This document shows, piece after piece, positions 1 to 5,881 of a DNA stretch of 5,887 nucleotides. The notes beneath the pieces were generated by a model. It searched no databases. It worked only from the letters and a program-made list of their open reading frames with translations, and was not told the origin of the DNA. The DNA is from Bacillota bacterium (lineage in GTDB: Bacteria > Bacillota > Clostridia > Lachnospirales > Lachnospiraceae), in assembly GCA_023424235.1 (NCBI GenBank), contig JAFAEB010000445.1, positions 1 through 5,887 on the forward strand, read 5' to 3'. Positions within the stretch are counted from its first letter, which is position 1. Every line of letters starts with the position of its first letter. A program made the position numbers and the translations under genes.

Positions 1-494
1 CCCTCCCATTGAGTGGTTCTAAGGTAACCATCTGTTGTATTTGATACATCAACTGTACCATTTGCTATGTAATCATCAAGCATTACTATTTTTTCAAGAT
101 AAGTTGGGAAATTACCACCTAATTGGAAGATATCCCACACATTATTGGATGCTACTAATGTGTTTAATTTTGTAAAGTAACCATCAAAATCAAAGAATTC
201 ATACTCAATATCCACATTAGGATTAAGAGATTCGTAAAGCTCAATTACTGCTACTGTTCTATCATGTCTTGTTTGTGACCCCCACCAAGCCATACGAAGA
301 GTAACCTTTTCATTGGATCCTGTATTAGCAGTATCTGAGCCTCCTGTATTCGTGTTACTAGTCCCCTCATTATTACTAGATGTTTGGTTTGTCACGTCTT
401 GGTTAGAGTTACTTCCATTATCTTTTGCACATGCTGCTAAAGATAGAATCATGGTAATACACATTAATAATGCAATTATTTTCTTTGTTTTCAT
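1..494 (-). CDS. Extracellular solute-binding lipoprotein of a carbohydrate ABC transporter (family 1), 3' end outside the window
   Basis: The first 164 codons are present; the gene continues past the left edge. The N-terminus is a lipoprotein signal: basic MKTKK, a hydrophobic stretch (residues 6-21) and lipobox L-A-A-C with Cys22 as the lipidated residue. A low-complexity Ser/Asn/Thr/Gly linker (about 27-62) follows, as is common for Gram-positive binding proteins tethered to the membrane. The mature domain starts near residue 64 with VTLRMAWWG, then ELYESLNPNVDIEY and the WDIFQLGG segment, the typical opening of the SBP_bac_1 fold (first beta strand, 'F/YE..NP.I.V' helix-strand, 'PD/WDI' strand). 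Known family role: binds a sugar or oligosaccharide outside the cell and delivers it to two membrane permeases and an ATPase; the substrate cannot be read here. The start is ATG at 494, with AAGGAG at 503-508 eight bases upstream. It is divergent from the AraC regulator, which probably controls it (inference). Confidence 0.9.
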   Translation of the reverse strand, partial: MKTKKIIALLMCITMILSLAACAKDNGSNSNQDVTNQTSSNNEGTSNTNTGGSDTANTGSNEKVTLRMAWWGSQTRHDRTVAVIELYESLNPNVDIEYEFFDFDGYFTKLNTLVASNNVWDIFQLGGNFPTYLEKIVMLDDYIANGTVDVSNTTDGYLRTTQWE

Positions 495-527
495 AAACTC
501 TTCTCCTTACCTTTAATTGATACCATG

Positions 528-556
528 AGTATAGTTTTATAATTGCACTAAGTCAA
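528..556 (-). promoter_or_regulatory. SigA-type promoter of the solute-binding protein gene
   Basis: Read on the minus strand, TTGACT (plus 551-556) and TATACT (plus 528-533) are separated by exactly 17 bases; each hexamer differs from the consensus at one position. The predicted start near 521 gives a leader of about 27 nt that contains the AAGGAG ribosome-binding site. The position, orientation and spacing all fit the gene starting at 494. Not tested experimentally. Confidence 0.75.
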
Positions 557-978
557 CATTATAGCATTAAATACGCAATACAGGGCTAAATTTATAAGTT
601 TTTGTACTAAATTTACTGAGCTAAAACTAAATACTTATTAAGTTTCTATGCTTATTCACCAATAAATAAAAGCATATAAAAGCAAACTTATACATAATGG
701 CATAAAACCTAAACTATTTTAGATATTATAGGATTTTATCTTCTTGGTTAGCTAAGTATAAAAATAAAAATATTGTTACAAAATGAGGAATCCTAGTGTA
801 ATAAAGAAAAGAAGGTTCTGTGTGGTAAAAAGGGCTTCAAAAATGAAAGATGAACTTTATATAAAGTATACTTAACTAGATAGAGTTCTATATACAGAAT
901 AAGAATTCGTATCATGCTAAAAGAGACAAGTTACAATTGAAATTTAGGTATGATATATATTAAGATATTATTGATATA
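557..978. other. AT-rich intergenic stretch between divergent promoters, no gene supported
   Basis: I see no convincing coding region on either strand. The longest notable reading frame is a 30-codon one at 783-875 (plus), which has no Shine-Dalgarno site. No tRNA-like, riboswitch-like or terminator structure is obvious, and no match to a CcpA cre site is found. The only clear structured element is the palindrome at 854-867. The stretch probably carries operator sites for the flanking transporter and regulator genes (inference). Confidence 0.5.
854..867. promoter_or_regulatory. 14-bp perfect palindrome, possible operator
   Basis: ACTTTATATAAAGT is a perfect 14-bp inverted repeat with no spacer, about 110 bp upstream of the -35 box of the AraC gene promoter. 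It lies in the divergent control region. Perfect dyads of this size suit a dimeric regulator, although AraC proteins more often bind direct repeats. The AT-rich context makes chance occurrence possible. Confidence 0.3.
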
Positions 979-1007
979 TAGACATATTTTATAATTTATC
1001 CTATAAT
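979..1007 (+). promoter_or_regulatory. SigA-type promoter of the AraC-family regulator gene
   Basis: TAGACA (979-984) and a perfect TATAAT (1002-1007) are separated by 17 bases. The predicted start near 1014 gives an untranslated leader of about 150 nt before the ATG at 1165, long for a regulator gene. A second, weaker possibility, TTGCCA at 1105-1110 followed by AT-rich sequence near 1127-1136, would give a short leader but has a poor -10. Confidence 0.65.
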
Positions 1008-1164
1008 ATAATTATAACTAAAGACAAGTTTTACAAAACATTATGAATGCAAGAAATAATTCTTATATTATAATCCCTATTTATATAAAAGATAAGGCTA
1101 TAATTTGCCAAGATTACCAAAATAACTAAATATAACTGATAACAGCTATTTGCGGAGGTAATAA

Positions 1165-2049
1165 ATGAGAAAAGTAATATTTGAAGAATCCTTACATGGC
1201 ATTACAATCGATCGGATTGTCCGAAGTTATAATTATAATATGCCAACCAAGCATTTTCATGATGAGTATGAACTATACTATTTGCTTGAAGGGGAACGAT
1301 ACTATTTTATAGAACACAAGTCTTATCGTATAAATAAAGGTACTCTAGTACTTATCAATAAAGGTCAATTTCACAAAACTTCCTTTGTTAACTCTAATTA
1401 TCATGACCGAATATTAATTGAACTAAAAGAAGAGCCTTTTGCAAGTTTTTTTTCTGCATTAGGCGATCTTAATTTACAGGAATTTTTTAATAAATATTCT
1501 GGAGTTTTAAAATTAAATGAAAAAGAGCAACGCTATGTTGAATCTCATTTATTAAATATTGCTAGTGAAATGCAGAACAAAAACGTGGGTTATGAAACCT
1601 CTGTTATGATAAAATTAACTGCGCTATTTATCTTCATTATGCGATATAAATCCAACACAAATGATAATCCAAATCAGATTAATTTAACACCGAAACATAA
1701 AAAAGTTGATGAAATAGCTTCTTATATTATCGAGAATTATACTAACCAGATCTCACTAGATTCAATCTCTAAGCATTTTTTTATTAGTAAATGTTATTTA
1801 AGTAGAATTTTTAATGAGGTAACAGGATTTACCGTGAATGAATATATCAATATACATAGAATTCAAAAAGCTCAATCATTACTTCTAAGTAATGACTACA
1901 ACATATCTCAAATCACTGATTTAGTAGGCTTTGAAAGCATATCCTATTTTGTAAAAGTATTTAAAAAATACACAGAAACCACACCACTGAAATACAGAAA
2001 GCAAAATATGAAGTTAAAGCAAGCAATTCGTAAGAAAAAAGAAGAATAG
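1165..2049 (+). CDS. AraC-family transcriptional regulator
   Basis: The 294-residue protein has the normal AraC/XylS size and two-domain order. Residues about 10-90 form an AraC-type cupin sensor (H30-F-H32, E36, the L-L-E-G turn at 40-43, I-N-K-G-Q-F-H near 64-70), expected to bind a small ligand, usually a sugar. Residues about 180-280 are the DNA-binding HTH_18 domain: first HTH about 198-219 (ISLDSISKHFFIS, YLSRIFNE), second about 246-268, ending in the family signature I-S-Q-I-T-D-L-V-G-F-E-S, Y-F-V-K-V-F-K-K, T-P-L-K-Y-R. A basic tail (KKKEE) follows. The start is ATG at 1165 with GGAGG at 1154-1158, six bases upstream. Divergent from a carbohydrate ABC binding-protein gene, it most likely activates that transporter when the sugar is present; this is inferred from position. 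The cytoplasmic regulator class is certain, the ligand unknown. Confidence 0.95.
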   Translation: MRKVIFEESLHGITIDRIVRSYNYNMPTKHFHDEYELYYLLEGERYYFIEHKSYRINKGTLVLINKGQFHKTSFVNSNYHDRILIELKEEPFASFFSALGDLNLQEFFNKYSGVLKLNEKEQRYVESHLLNIASEMQNKNVGYETSVMIKLTALFIFIMRYKSNTNDNPNQINLTPKHKKVDEIASYIIENYTNQISLDSISKHFFISKCYLSRIFNEVTGFTVNEYINIHRIQKAQSLLLSNDYNISQITDLVGFESISYFVKVFKKYTETTPLKYRKQNMKLKQAIRKKKEE

Positions 2050-2077
2050 CATGAACTACTAAATAAGATAAAAGAAA

Positions 2078-2135
2078 CTGGATAAGATGATACGTCCATG
2101 AATCGGTCAGTCAGCTTATCCAGCTTTATTAATTT
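2078..2135. terminator. Bidirectional intrinsic terminator between convergent genes
   Basis: CTGGATAAG (2078-2086) and CTTATCCAG (2115-2123) form a perfect 9-bp stem around a 28-nt loop. On the plus strand the stem is followed by CTTTATTAATTTTT; on the minus strand by TTTCTTTTATCTTATTT. It sits just after the AraC gene stop (2049) and just after the minus-strand stop at 2163, so it can serve both. The large loop makes it weaker than a canonical terminator. Confidence 0.65.
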
Positions 2136-2162
2136 TTGCCTACATAGTAAAGACAAAATCAA

Positions 2163-3137
2163 CTAAATCCCTATATTCCCTCCACCATTTAATGCATGAT
2201 GAAACTCAATTACACCTTGTCTATCAGAATTTACATACATTCCTACGTGAGAATCTTTTGGTATGAATAAAAGTCTTTCCTGTAACATCATATCTGGAAG
2301 CATTCCAAGAAAAGCACTTTCTAAATCTAGGTGAACATAAGTATGTGCTTTACTAGCTATACTTGAAGGTGAATGTTCCATTAACAATTTACCAGCAGTA
2401 TCCGCTAACATATTATATAAGTCAGCTGTCATTTTAAGTTCATTAGATAATAGCTCTAATAGCGCTATCTTTTCTTCCCTTTTAATAATAGGGAAATCAG
2501 CAGTATGGTCATATATTTTTTTTAATCGTTCCTCTTTCTTTTCATTATATTTATATTTCATGTCACCTAATGCATGTAAATTTATAAAGGTAGCATATAA
2601 ATCATCACTTATCTGTGAGAATCCTGCATATTCATCTAAGTATTTCTCATGAAGTGAACCACTGTAATCGTAGCCAAACGCTGCTCCTGTATAGCCTGCC
2701 ACTAGCTCTTGGTAAGGAAGCTTACCATGCTTTTCTGGATAGTGGTATAATAATATAAGAGCTGCTAACCATAGAAGTTGATTATCTGTAAAGTCATTAC
2801 CATAAAAGTTAATTTTTCTTATACAATTAAGCTTCTTTACAAGACTATTATAAATATTATGAGCGCCAAGCTTTAATTTATGTTTCGTTTTTTCGATTAA
2901 CTCCTCCCTATAATTCTCAGTAAATATAATAATATTAGTCTGATATTTATTTCTGCTATCTTTTATAACTAATCTGTGTCTTTCTAATAAATCAAGCTCA
3001 TCTTCAATGTATGCTGCTGAAATTCCTAATTCTAGTGAAAGTTCTTTTACAGATACTGCTGCGTAATATGCACTAACTAGAATATTTCCACATATCTTTC
3101 GATTGAATAATTTAACATATTCACTATTCGCTTTTTT
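2163..3137 (-). CDS. C-terminal part of the sigma-factor gene, in the -1 frame: winged-helix domain plus uncharacterised region
   Basis: This frame is open from just after a TGA at 3138-3140 to the TAG at 2163, about 324 codons. From codon 3131-3129 onward it gives 322 residues that continue the sigma protein after a -1 shift (junction ...IIFEKK/ANSEYVKLF...). It contains no ATG, GTG, TTG or CTG until the GTG at 2702, about 145 codons in, and that GTG lacks a ribosome-binding site, so independent translation is unlikely. The first part (about 3075-2990) reads SVKELSLELGISAAYIEDEL followed by LLERHRLV, a winged helix-turn-helix of the MarR/ArsR-like type. The remainder is a mixed helical region (NDFTDNQLLWLAAL; AGYTGAAFGYDYSG; many Leu/Glu helices; end HHALNGGGNIGI) that I cannot assign. 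The lack of stops argues for recent disruption or a functional frameshift rather than old decay. My recollection, unverified, is that related clostridial sigma proteins carry such a domain in one continuous frame. Confidence 0.7.
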   Translation of the reverse strand, partial: KKANSEYVKLFNRKICGNILVSAYYAAVSVKELSLELGISAAYIEDELDLLERHRLVIKDSRNKYQTNIIIFTENYREELIEKTKHKLKLGAHNIYNSLVKKLNCIRKINFYGNDFTDNQLLWLAALILLYHYPEKHGKLPYQELVAGYTGAAFGYDYSGSLHEKYLDEYAGFSQISDDLYATFINLHALGDMKYKYNEKKEERLKKIYDHTADFPIIKREEKIALLELLSNELKMTADLYNMLADTAGKLLMEHSPSSIASKAHTYVHLDLESAFLGMLPDMMLQERLLFIPKDSHVGMYVNSDRQGVIEFHHALNGGGNIGI

Positions 3138-3685
3138 TCAAAAATAATCCTAAAATCAAATGTTGCTGGATTAAAACTTTTTTCTCCATATTCTCTTTCC
3201 ATATCAATACCTTCTCTCAATATTTTTCTAGATTTGAATAAATAGTACTTAACCATTTCAAGAGATAACTGATGGGACTCTGCAATTTCTCTACATCCCA
3301 TATGCTGAAAATAAAACGCAACTGTACATACTCTATGCTCATTCGAAAGTAGTGAAAGTTCACGTCGAAGTTTTCTGATGTCTTCTTCCTGCACAACTAA
3401 GTCACCTATATCATCATCGCTATAAACCATTGTTTCATCCATCTCCACATAATTATATTTCTTTCTTTTCGATAGAAATTTTTTATATGTATTGTTAGCA
3501 ATTGCCCATACAAAGCCATAGATTGCGTCGTCATCTTTTAACTTATCACCACTACTTAGTAATGCAAGTATTATATCACTCGTTAATTCTTCAGCATCAG
3601 TATAATTAGACAATCTATTTAATGCATAGGCATAAATGGTTTTCATATTTTCAGATACAAAAATAGTAATCTTATTATTCTCCAT
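3077..3685 (-). CDS. Sigma-70-family RNA polymerase sigma factor (ECF-like), N-terminal frame
   Basis: 202 residues in this frame. Region 2 covers about residues 10-76: the YAYALNRLSNYTDAEELTSDI core-binding helix, then the AIYGFVWAIANNTYKKFLSKRKK helix for -10 recognition. An acidic linker (81-102) leads to region 4 (about 104-156): ELSLLSNEHR, the HTH EIAESHQLSLEMVKYYLFKSRKIL that reads the -35 element. This is the compact region 2 plus region 4 layout of alternative sigma factors that direct RNA polymerase to a private promoter set. After E-K-K (183-185) the frame runs only 17 more residues to a TAG at 3077-3079, and this tail looks unlike a conserved end; the homologous-looking continuation lies in the -1 frame. 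The start is ATG at 3685 with AAGAGGAG at 3696-3703. No separate anti-sigma gene is adjacent, so the downstream winged-helix part may provide regulation (inference). Confidence 0.85.
   Translation of the reverse strand: MENNKITIFVSENMKTIYAYALNRLSNYTDAEELTSDIILALLSSGDKLKDDDAIYGFVWAIANNTYKKFLSKRKKYNYVEMDETMVYSDDDIGDLVVQEEDIRKLRRELSLLSNEHRVCTVAFYFQHMGCREIAESHQLSLEMVKYYLFKSRKILREGIDMEREYGEKSFNPATFDFRIIFEKKRIVNMLNYSIERYVEIF
3131..3137 (-). other. A AAA AAG slippery heptamer: candidate -1 ribosomal frameshift site
   Basis: Zero-frame codons GAA (3139-3137), AAA (3136-3134) and AAG (3133-3131) contain A_AAA_AAG in exactly the X_XXY_YYZ phase, the sequence used for efficient -1 frameshifting in E. 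coli dnaX. After slippage the next codon is GCG, in the long downstream frame, giving a 507-residue product. Possible stimulators are AGGA (plus 3148-3151) ending 10 nt upstream and a 6-bp hairpin TGAATA/TATTCA (plus 3104-3123) starting 7 nt downstream, with an 8-nt loop and only one G-C pair. The A7 run (3132-3138) could equally have lost one base by mutation or sequencing error, or allow transcriptional slippage. Confidence 0.5.
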
Positions 3686-3703
3686 CCTTATTTATCTCCT
3701 CTT

Positions 3704-3715
3704 TGAAAGCTTTCA
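3704..3715. promoter_or_regulatory. 12-bp perfect palindrome upstream of the sigma-factor ribosome-binding site
   Basis: TGAAAGCTTTCA is a perfect dyad that directly abuts the AAGAGGAG Shine-Dalgarno sequence (3696-3703) of the sigma-factor gene. It lies within the likely transcript, so it could be an operator acting as a roadblock or an RNA element near the ribosome-binding site. It resembles half of a cre-like dyad but lacks the central CG. Function unproven. Confidence 0.3.
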
Positions 3716-3769
3716 TCAATATAGTACTTAATATGGTAGTTTGGTTAATGGTTATTTTAATTTATTTAC

Positions 3770-3775
3770 ATTATA
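3770..3775 (-). promoter_or_regulatory. Candidate -10 element for the sigma-factor gene
   Basis: A perfect TATAAT is read on the minus strand about 85 bp upstream of the ATG at 3685. No acceptable -35 hexamer lies 16-18 bases further upstream, so it would need an activator or another recognition mode. A 5' leader of roughly 78 nt is implied. Confidence 0.35.
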
Positions 3776-3835
3776 TCTTCTATTAATGGATAAAAACTAG
3801 TCTTTATTATCATTTACATGCATCCAAAGTTTATA

Positions 3836-3844
3836 TGGTAAAAT
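3836..3844 (+). promoter_or_regulatory. Candidate extended -10 promoter of the acetyltransferase gene
   Basis: TGG followed by TAAAAT matches the TGn-TATAAT extended -10 pattern with one mismatch in the hexamer. TTTACA at 3813-3818 is a -35-like sequence but is 20 bases away, too far for normal spacing; extended -10 promoters can work without a -35. The predicted start near 3851 lies about 55 nt before the ATG at 3906. Confidence 0.4.
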
Positions 3845-3905
3845 TATGCAATGCAATGTATAATTTGTATTGTGAAGTAATGCGTGATGTAATGGAGGAA
3901 TTATT

Positions 3906-4412
3906 ATGATACAAGGAATTGAACAACCAAATATTATCCAAATAAATTCAAATCTAAGATTAAATAAATTTAATGACTGTTTTGACTATGCTATTCATTG
4001 GTATCAAGATATAGAGACAGTAAGGCTTGTAGATGGAGAATATGCAACAGCATACGATACAGAGCAGCTTCAAAGTATGTATAATTACCTTAATAATAAA
4101 GGTGAGTTATATTTCATCGAAATATTTGAAGGAAATGAGTTTATTCCTATTGGTGATGTAACATTTTGGCAAGAAGATATGCCAATCGTAATTGGTAATA
4201 AGAGATATCGAAATTGTGGAATAGGGACTCTTGTAATTAAAGCATTGATAGAACGAGCAATTAGTATTGGATATAAAACTATTTATGTAAATGAAATTTA
4301 TAGTTTCAATGTTGGCTCAAAAGCTTTATTCTTAAAGAATGGATTTAAACCATATAAAAAAACTGAACAAGGTTATTCTTATTTGTTAGATTTTGTAAAT
4401 TATACCGAATAA
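3906..4412 (+). CDS. GNAT-family N-acetyltransferase
   Basis: 168 residues, the usual length for a single-domain GCN5-related acetyltransferase, which transfers acetyl from acetyl-CoA to an amine. Visible core: strand ELYFIEIF (about 67-74) and I-P-I-G-D-V-T-F (80-87) as beta2-beta4, then the acetyl-CoA pyrophosphate-binding motif A R-Y-R-N-C-G-I-G (100-107) followed by helix TLVIKALIERAIS, then strand TIYVNEIY (126-132), helix NVGSKALFLKNGF (135-147) and the C-terminal strand. The A-L-F-L-K-N-G-F ending is a classic motif B. The acceptor (small molecule, antibiotic or protein N-terminus) cannot be deduced. The start is ATG at 3906 with GGAGG at 3894-3898, seven bases upstream. The histidine-phosphatase gene follows after a 63-nt gap in the same direction with no terminator seen between, so co-transcription is likely. 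Confidence 0.88.
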   Translation: MIQGIEQPNIIQINSNLRLNKFNDCFDYAIHWYQDIETVRLVDGEYATAYDTEQLQSMYNYLNNKGELYFIEIFEGNEFIPIGDVTFWQEDMPIVIGNKRYRNCGIGTLVIKALIERAISIGYKTIYVNEIYSFNVGSKALFLKNGFKPYKKTEQGYSYLLDFVNYTE

Positions 4413-4475
4413 ATTGTAGCTGTAGATAAAGTAAGATTTATTTATTTTAAATTTATACAGCATCGGAGGAAACGT

Positions 4476-5078
4476 ATGAAATTACTAGTTATTCGCCATG
4501 GGGAATCGGAAGCTGATCTACTTGGTGTTCATGAAGGACGAGCAGATTTTAATTTGACTGATAGAGGTATGTTACAAGCAAAGTCAATGAGCAATTGGGT
4601 AAAAGCACGTTACAATATCTCTAAAATATATAGTAGTCCCTTAAAGCGTGCTCTACAAACTGCAACTTACCTGTCAGAAGCGATTGATGTGGATGTAATA
4701 TTAAGTGATAACTTAATGGAATTTAATAACGGACTTCTTGCCGGTTTATCAAGAAAAGAAGCCTTAGAAAAATACCCTCCAGTTCCTGGTCTTCCTATCC
4801 ACGAATCTGTTTATCAGATGGATTCGAAACTAATATTTCGTTATAGGGCTGATGTAGCCTTGTCACATATTCTTACTGAAAATGATCAAGATACAACAAT
4901 CGCAATTGTTTCACATGGTGGTATGATCAATCAGTTATATCACTCCTTTTTGAAATTACCAATTGATTGCAATATTCGATTTGCTACTGGAGATACAGGA
5001 ATACACGAATGGCGTATCCTAGATGATGTTCGATCTATTAATTATGCAAATTACTGTATCCATACCATAGATTTATAG
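4476..5078 (+). CDS. Histidine phosphatase family protein (phosphoglycerate mutase-like)
   Basis: 200 residues, matching the compact branch-1 histidine phosphatases. The catalytic set is complete: R7-H8-G9-E10 at the N-terminus (H8 is the phosphorylated nucleophile), the second arginine in S-S-P-L-K-R58-A-L-Q-T-A, the acid in M-E82-F, and H147 in the second motif V-S-H147-G-G-M. These enzymes hydrolyse or transfer phosphate through a phosphohistidine intermediate in the cytoplasm. Substrates range from alpha-ribazole phosphate (CobC) and phosphoglycerate to nucleotides and phosphosugars; nothing nearby (no cobalamin or glycolysis gene) points to one. The start is ATG at 4476, with GGAGG at 4465-4469 six bases upstream. 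It is the second gene after the acetyltransferase and is closed by the terminator at 5129-5175. Confidence 0.92.
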   Translation: MKLLVIRHGESEADLLGVHEGRADFNLTDRGMLQAKSMSNWVKARYNISKIYSSPLKRALQTATYLSEAIDVDVILSDNLMEFNNGLLAGLSRKEALEKYPPVPGLPIHESVYQMDSKLIFRYRADVALSHILTENDQDTTIAIVSHGGMINQLYHSFLKLPIDCNIRFATGDTGIHEWRILDDVRSINYANYCIHTIDL

Positions 5079-5128
5079 ATAAAATATAAGTATTCTTTTC
5101 ATATTTTTGTTGCAATTATATTAAAATA

Positions 5129-5175
5129 AAAAGGATTCTAAAAGCTTATAGCTTAAAGGAATCCTTTTATTATTT
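5129..5175. terminator. Strong bidirectional intrinsic terminator
   Basis: AAAAGGATTC (5129-5138) pairs perfectly with GAATCCTTTT (5159-5168). Inside the 20-nt loop, AAGCT and AGCTT form a second 5-bp stem with a TAT loop. T-rich tails follow on both strands (plus: TTTTATTATTT; minus: TTTTTATTTTAAT). It lies between the convergent phosphatase gene (ends 5078) and the lipoprotein gene (ends 5192) and can stop transcription from both. Confidence 0.85.
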
Positions 5176-5191
5176 CTTAACGATGGAATAT

Positions 5192-5836
5192 TTAATTTCT
5201 TTTACTAAAATGAAAGATTTCATCAATACCTTCAATTTTTACTTCTATTTCATTATTAGAAACGATCGTATAATTCATAATAATATCCTTATCATAATCC
5301 TTTACTACTATTTGATTATTTTTCGTATCGACAGAGTAGCTAGCATTGCCCTCCACTGTATCCCCATATTGAAGCAACCAAGGATTACCTGCACTTGCAT
5401 CATAACATGAGAATATGCCATCTTTCTGAAATACTAAAACATAGTCACTTTCATACCAATTGCTATAATCTCCATTGTTATAACACAGAAACTGAATCAT
5501 TTCCTCTTTCGTATAATTGTAGGTATCTTCTTTTTCATTACTTACTGTTTTTAAGTCTTCTTTTTCATTACTTACTGAATCTAAATCTTTCTTTTCATCA
5601 CTTGTTGTATTTAAATCTTCCTTTGCATCTTCATCTAAATTATAATTGTTGTCAGAAGTAACACCAGTGTTATCTTCAATGACATCTAAATTATTCATGG
5701 TATCTTCTGCAACTACATCAATTGCTGAAGAGGAATCATGTAAGTTTTTTTCTCCATCTTCCTTATCATTCTTATTACTACATGCGCTTAGGAGTAGCGC
5801 TAAGAGAAAAATAGAAACTAGTTTCTTCATTTTCAT
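5192..5836 (-). CDS. Small secreted lipoprotein with acidic repeat linker and beta-rich C-terminal domain
   Basis: 214 residues. The N-terminus is a lipoprotein signal: MKMKK, hydrophobic 6-16, lipobox L-S-A-C with Cys19 the predicted lipid anchor, so the protein should sit on the outer face of the membrane. Residues about 20-106 are a very acidic, Asp/Glu/Asn/Lys-rich, probably disordered linker with 10-residue repeats (LNTTSDEKKD, LDSVSNEKED, LKTVSNEKED at about 75-104). Residues about 107-214 form a compact domain of alternating strands: YVLVFQKDGIFSCYD, GNASYSVDTKNNQIVV, IIMNYTIVSNNEIEVKI. This pattern recalls lipocalin-like or small beta-barrel domains of clostridial lipoproteins, but I cannot assign a named family or function. 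The start is ATG at 5836, with AGAGG at 5844-5848 seven bases upstream; the second ATG at 5830 is 13 bases away and less likely. The gene appears monocistronic. Confidence 0.85.
   Translation of the reverse strand: MKMKKLVSIFLLALLLSACSNKNDKEDGEKNLHDSSSAIDVVAEDTMNNLDVIEDNTGVTSDNNYNLDEDAKEDLNTTSDEKKDLDSVSNEKEDLKTVSNEKEDTYNYTKEEMIQFLCYNNGDYSNWYESDYVLVFQKDGIFSCYDASAGNPWLLQYGDTVEGNASYSVDTKNNQIVVKDYDKDIIMNYTIVSNNEIEVKIEGIDEIFHFSKRN
5526..5645 (-). repeat. 30-bp tandem repeat inside the lipoprotein gene (about 3 clear copies plus a diverged fourth)
   Basis: Units begin at 5526, 5556, 5586 and 5616. The first 22 bases (TCTTCTTTTTCATTACTTACTG on the plus strand, written here with positions 5526-5547) recur identically at 5556-5577; the third copy has several changes and the fourth is weak. 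The 30-bp period keeps the frame and encodes the 10-residue acidic repeat of the linker, so copy number can change without breaking the gene. Confidence 0.8.
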
Positions 5837-5875
5837 AGGAAATCCTCTCTATACTTTAAATTATGATACCTTTCG

Positions 5876-5881
5876 ATTATA
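5876..5881 (-). promoter_or_regulatory. Candidate -10 element of the lipoprotein gene
   Basis: A perfect TATAAT is read on the minus strand, 40 bases upstream of the ATG at 5836. Its -35 box would lie beyond the right edge, so it cannot be verified here. CATAAT at 5860-5865 is an alternative with the same limitation. Confidence 0.35.

Noticed and set aside
313..516. Plus-strand reading frame opposite the solute-binding protein gene
   Set aside because: It is antisense to a clear lipoprotein coding sequence, has no ribosome-binding site and its hydrophobic translation is a by-product of the complementary Ser/Asn/Thr-rich linker.
783..875. 30-codon plus-strand frame in the intergenic region
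   Set aside because: There is no Shine-Dalgarno sequence before its ATG and no recognisable motif; length is within chance expectation.
1944..2162. Minus-strand frame overlapping the 3' end of the AraC gene
   Set aside because: It runs antisense through the conserved second HTH of the AraC gene and across the terminator; no ribosome-binding site.
2163..2702. Independent 179-residue gene starting at GTG 2702
   Set aside because: No Shine-Dalgarno lies upstream of the GTG, and coding-like sequence continues in the same frame for about 145 codons upstream to the sigma-gene junction, so it is the 3' part of a larger product.
2710..2727. Hairpin TGGTAAG-GAAG-CTTACCA
   Set aside because: A perfect 7-bp stem with a 4-nt loop, but inside a coding frame (codons for L-P-Y-Q), without a T tract on either side; probably coincidental.
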